This document shows, one piece after another, positions 63,388-64,000 of a stretch of DNA of 64,000 nucleotides (positions within the stretch are counted from its first letter, which is position 1; each line of letters begins with the position of its first letter). The notes below the pieces were generated by a model. The model ran no database searches. It saw only the letters and a program-made list of their open reading frames with translations, and was not told the origin of the DNA. Both the position numbers and the translations under genes were made by a program. The stretch spans positions 5,168,501 through 5,232,500 of the forward strand of contig NZ_CP110128.1 in assembly GCF_028471945.1 (NCBI RefSeq), written 5' to 3'. The DNA comes from Pseudomonas sp. WJP1 (GTDB lineage Bacteria > Pseudomonadota > Gammaproteobacteria > Pseudomonadales > Pseudomonadaceae).

Positions 63388-63471
63388 AACTAGTCAAAGA
63401 CTAGAAATCAACATTCACCATCGAACCGATGGAATGCTCATTTCTAAGCTTTATACAATCAGAAGCAGTAG

Positions 63472-63547
63472 TGGTGGAGCCAAACGGGATCGAACCGTTG
63501 ACCTCCTGCGTGCAAGGCAGGCGCTCTCCCAGCTGAGCTATGGCCCC
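63472..63547 (-). tRNA. tRNA-Ala (anticodon TGC)
   Basis: 76 bases on the minus strand, from GGGGCCATAGCTCAG to GGCTCCACCA with encoded CCA. The anticodon loop is CTTGCAC. Standard position in the rRNA spacer. Confidence 0.97.
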
Positions 63548-63576
63548 GTATCTCTACAGGTGTTCCCACACAAAAT

Positions 63577-63653
<77 letters not shown>

Positions 63654-63734
63654 AATTTCGGGCTGCTTCTTTTCGTCTTCTTCAATGAATCAAGCAATTC
63701 GTGTGGGAGCTCATGAAGCAGCTGAGTCGTCGAT

Positions 63735-64000
<266 letters not shown>

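Overview
The window is from a fluorescent Pseudomonas (P. fluorescens/P. putida group). The evidence is the rRNA operon sequence (16S 3' end, tRNA-Ile(GAT), tRNA-Ala(TGC), 23S, 5S, all on the minus strand at the right end), high GC, many Pseudomonas-type REP palindromes, a pyoverdine-style peptide synthetase locus and a Gac/Rsm-type small RNA. Assignments come from reading motifs, domain order and context; no database search was run.

Left part (1-15.1 kb, minus strand): an iron-regulated NRPS locus. A 3659-residue synthetase (C-A-T-E-C-A-T-C-A-T) has specificity codes that read as Ala, Lys and Thr, so it should add D-Ala, L-Lys, L-Thr. A second synthetase overlaps it by one base and runs off the window. 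A stand-alone type II thioesterase and an MFS permease lie upstream. Promoter-like sequences resembling PvdS sigma-factor sites precede both the thioesterase and the synthetase. The likeliest product is the pyoverdine side chain.

Middle left (15.3-22.5 kb): mostly single genes. They are a GH15 glucoamylase/trehalase-like enzyme, an unknown protein followed by a TerB-like/BRCT protein, an epoxide-hydrolase-like enzyme, a divergent GlxA-type regulator and isonitrile-hydratase pair, an RsmX-like sRNA with its GacA box, an SRPBCC protein and a lysozyme-inhibitor LprI-like protein.

22.5-34.8 kb: a complete quinohemoprotein amine dehydrogenase (QHNDH) system. Structural genes qhpA-D-C-B and a divergent aldehyde dehydrogenase share an intergenic region with a textbook sigma-54 promoter. 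A second, translationally coupled operon carries a sigma-54 enhancer-binding regulator, an ABC exporter (QhpF), a subtilisin-like protease (QhpE) and a flavin monooxygenase (QhpG). Together they oxidise primary amines in the periplasm, mature the CTQ cofactor of the gamma subunit and oxidise the aldehyde produced.

35-57.9 kb: a putative extracellular oxidation region. A giant (3963-residue) RTX protein holds two complete animal-type heme peroxidase units, each followed by RTX and Ig-like segments, with a large RTX C-terminus. It is divergent from a type I secretion operon (ABC, HlyD, TolC). These are followed by a secreted multicopper oxidase and a sulfite-oxidase-like molybdoenzyme with a diheme cytochrome c. 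A second PBP2 (MrdA-like) gene and the rRNA operon close the window.
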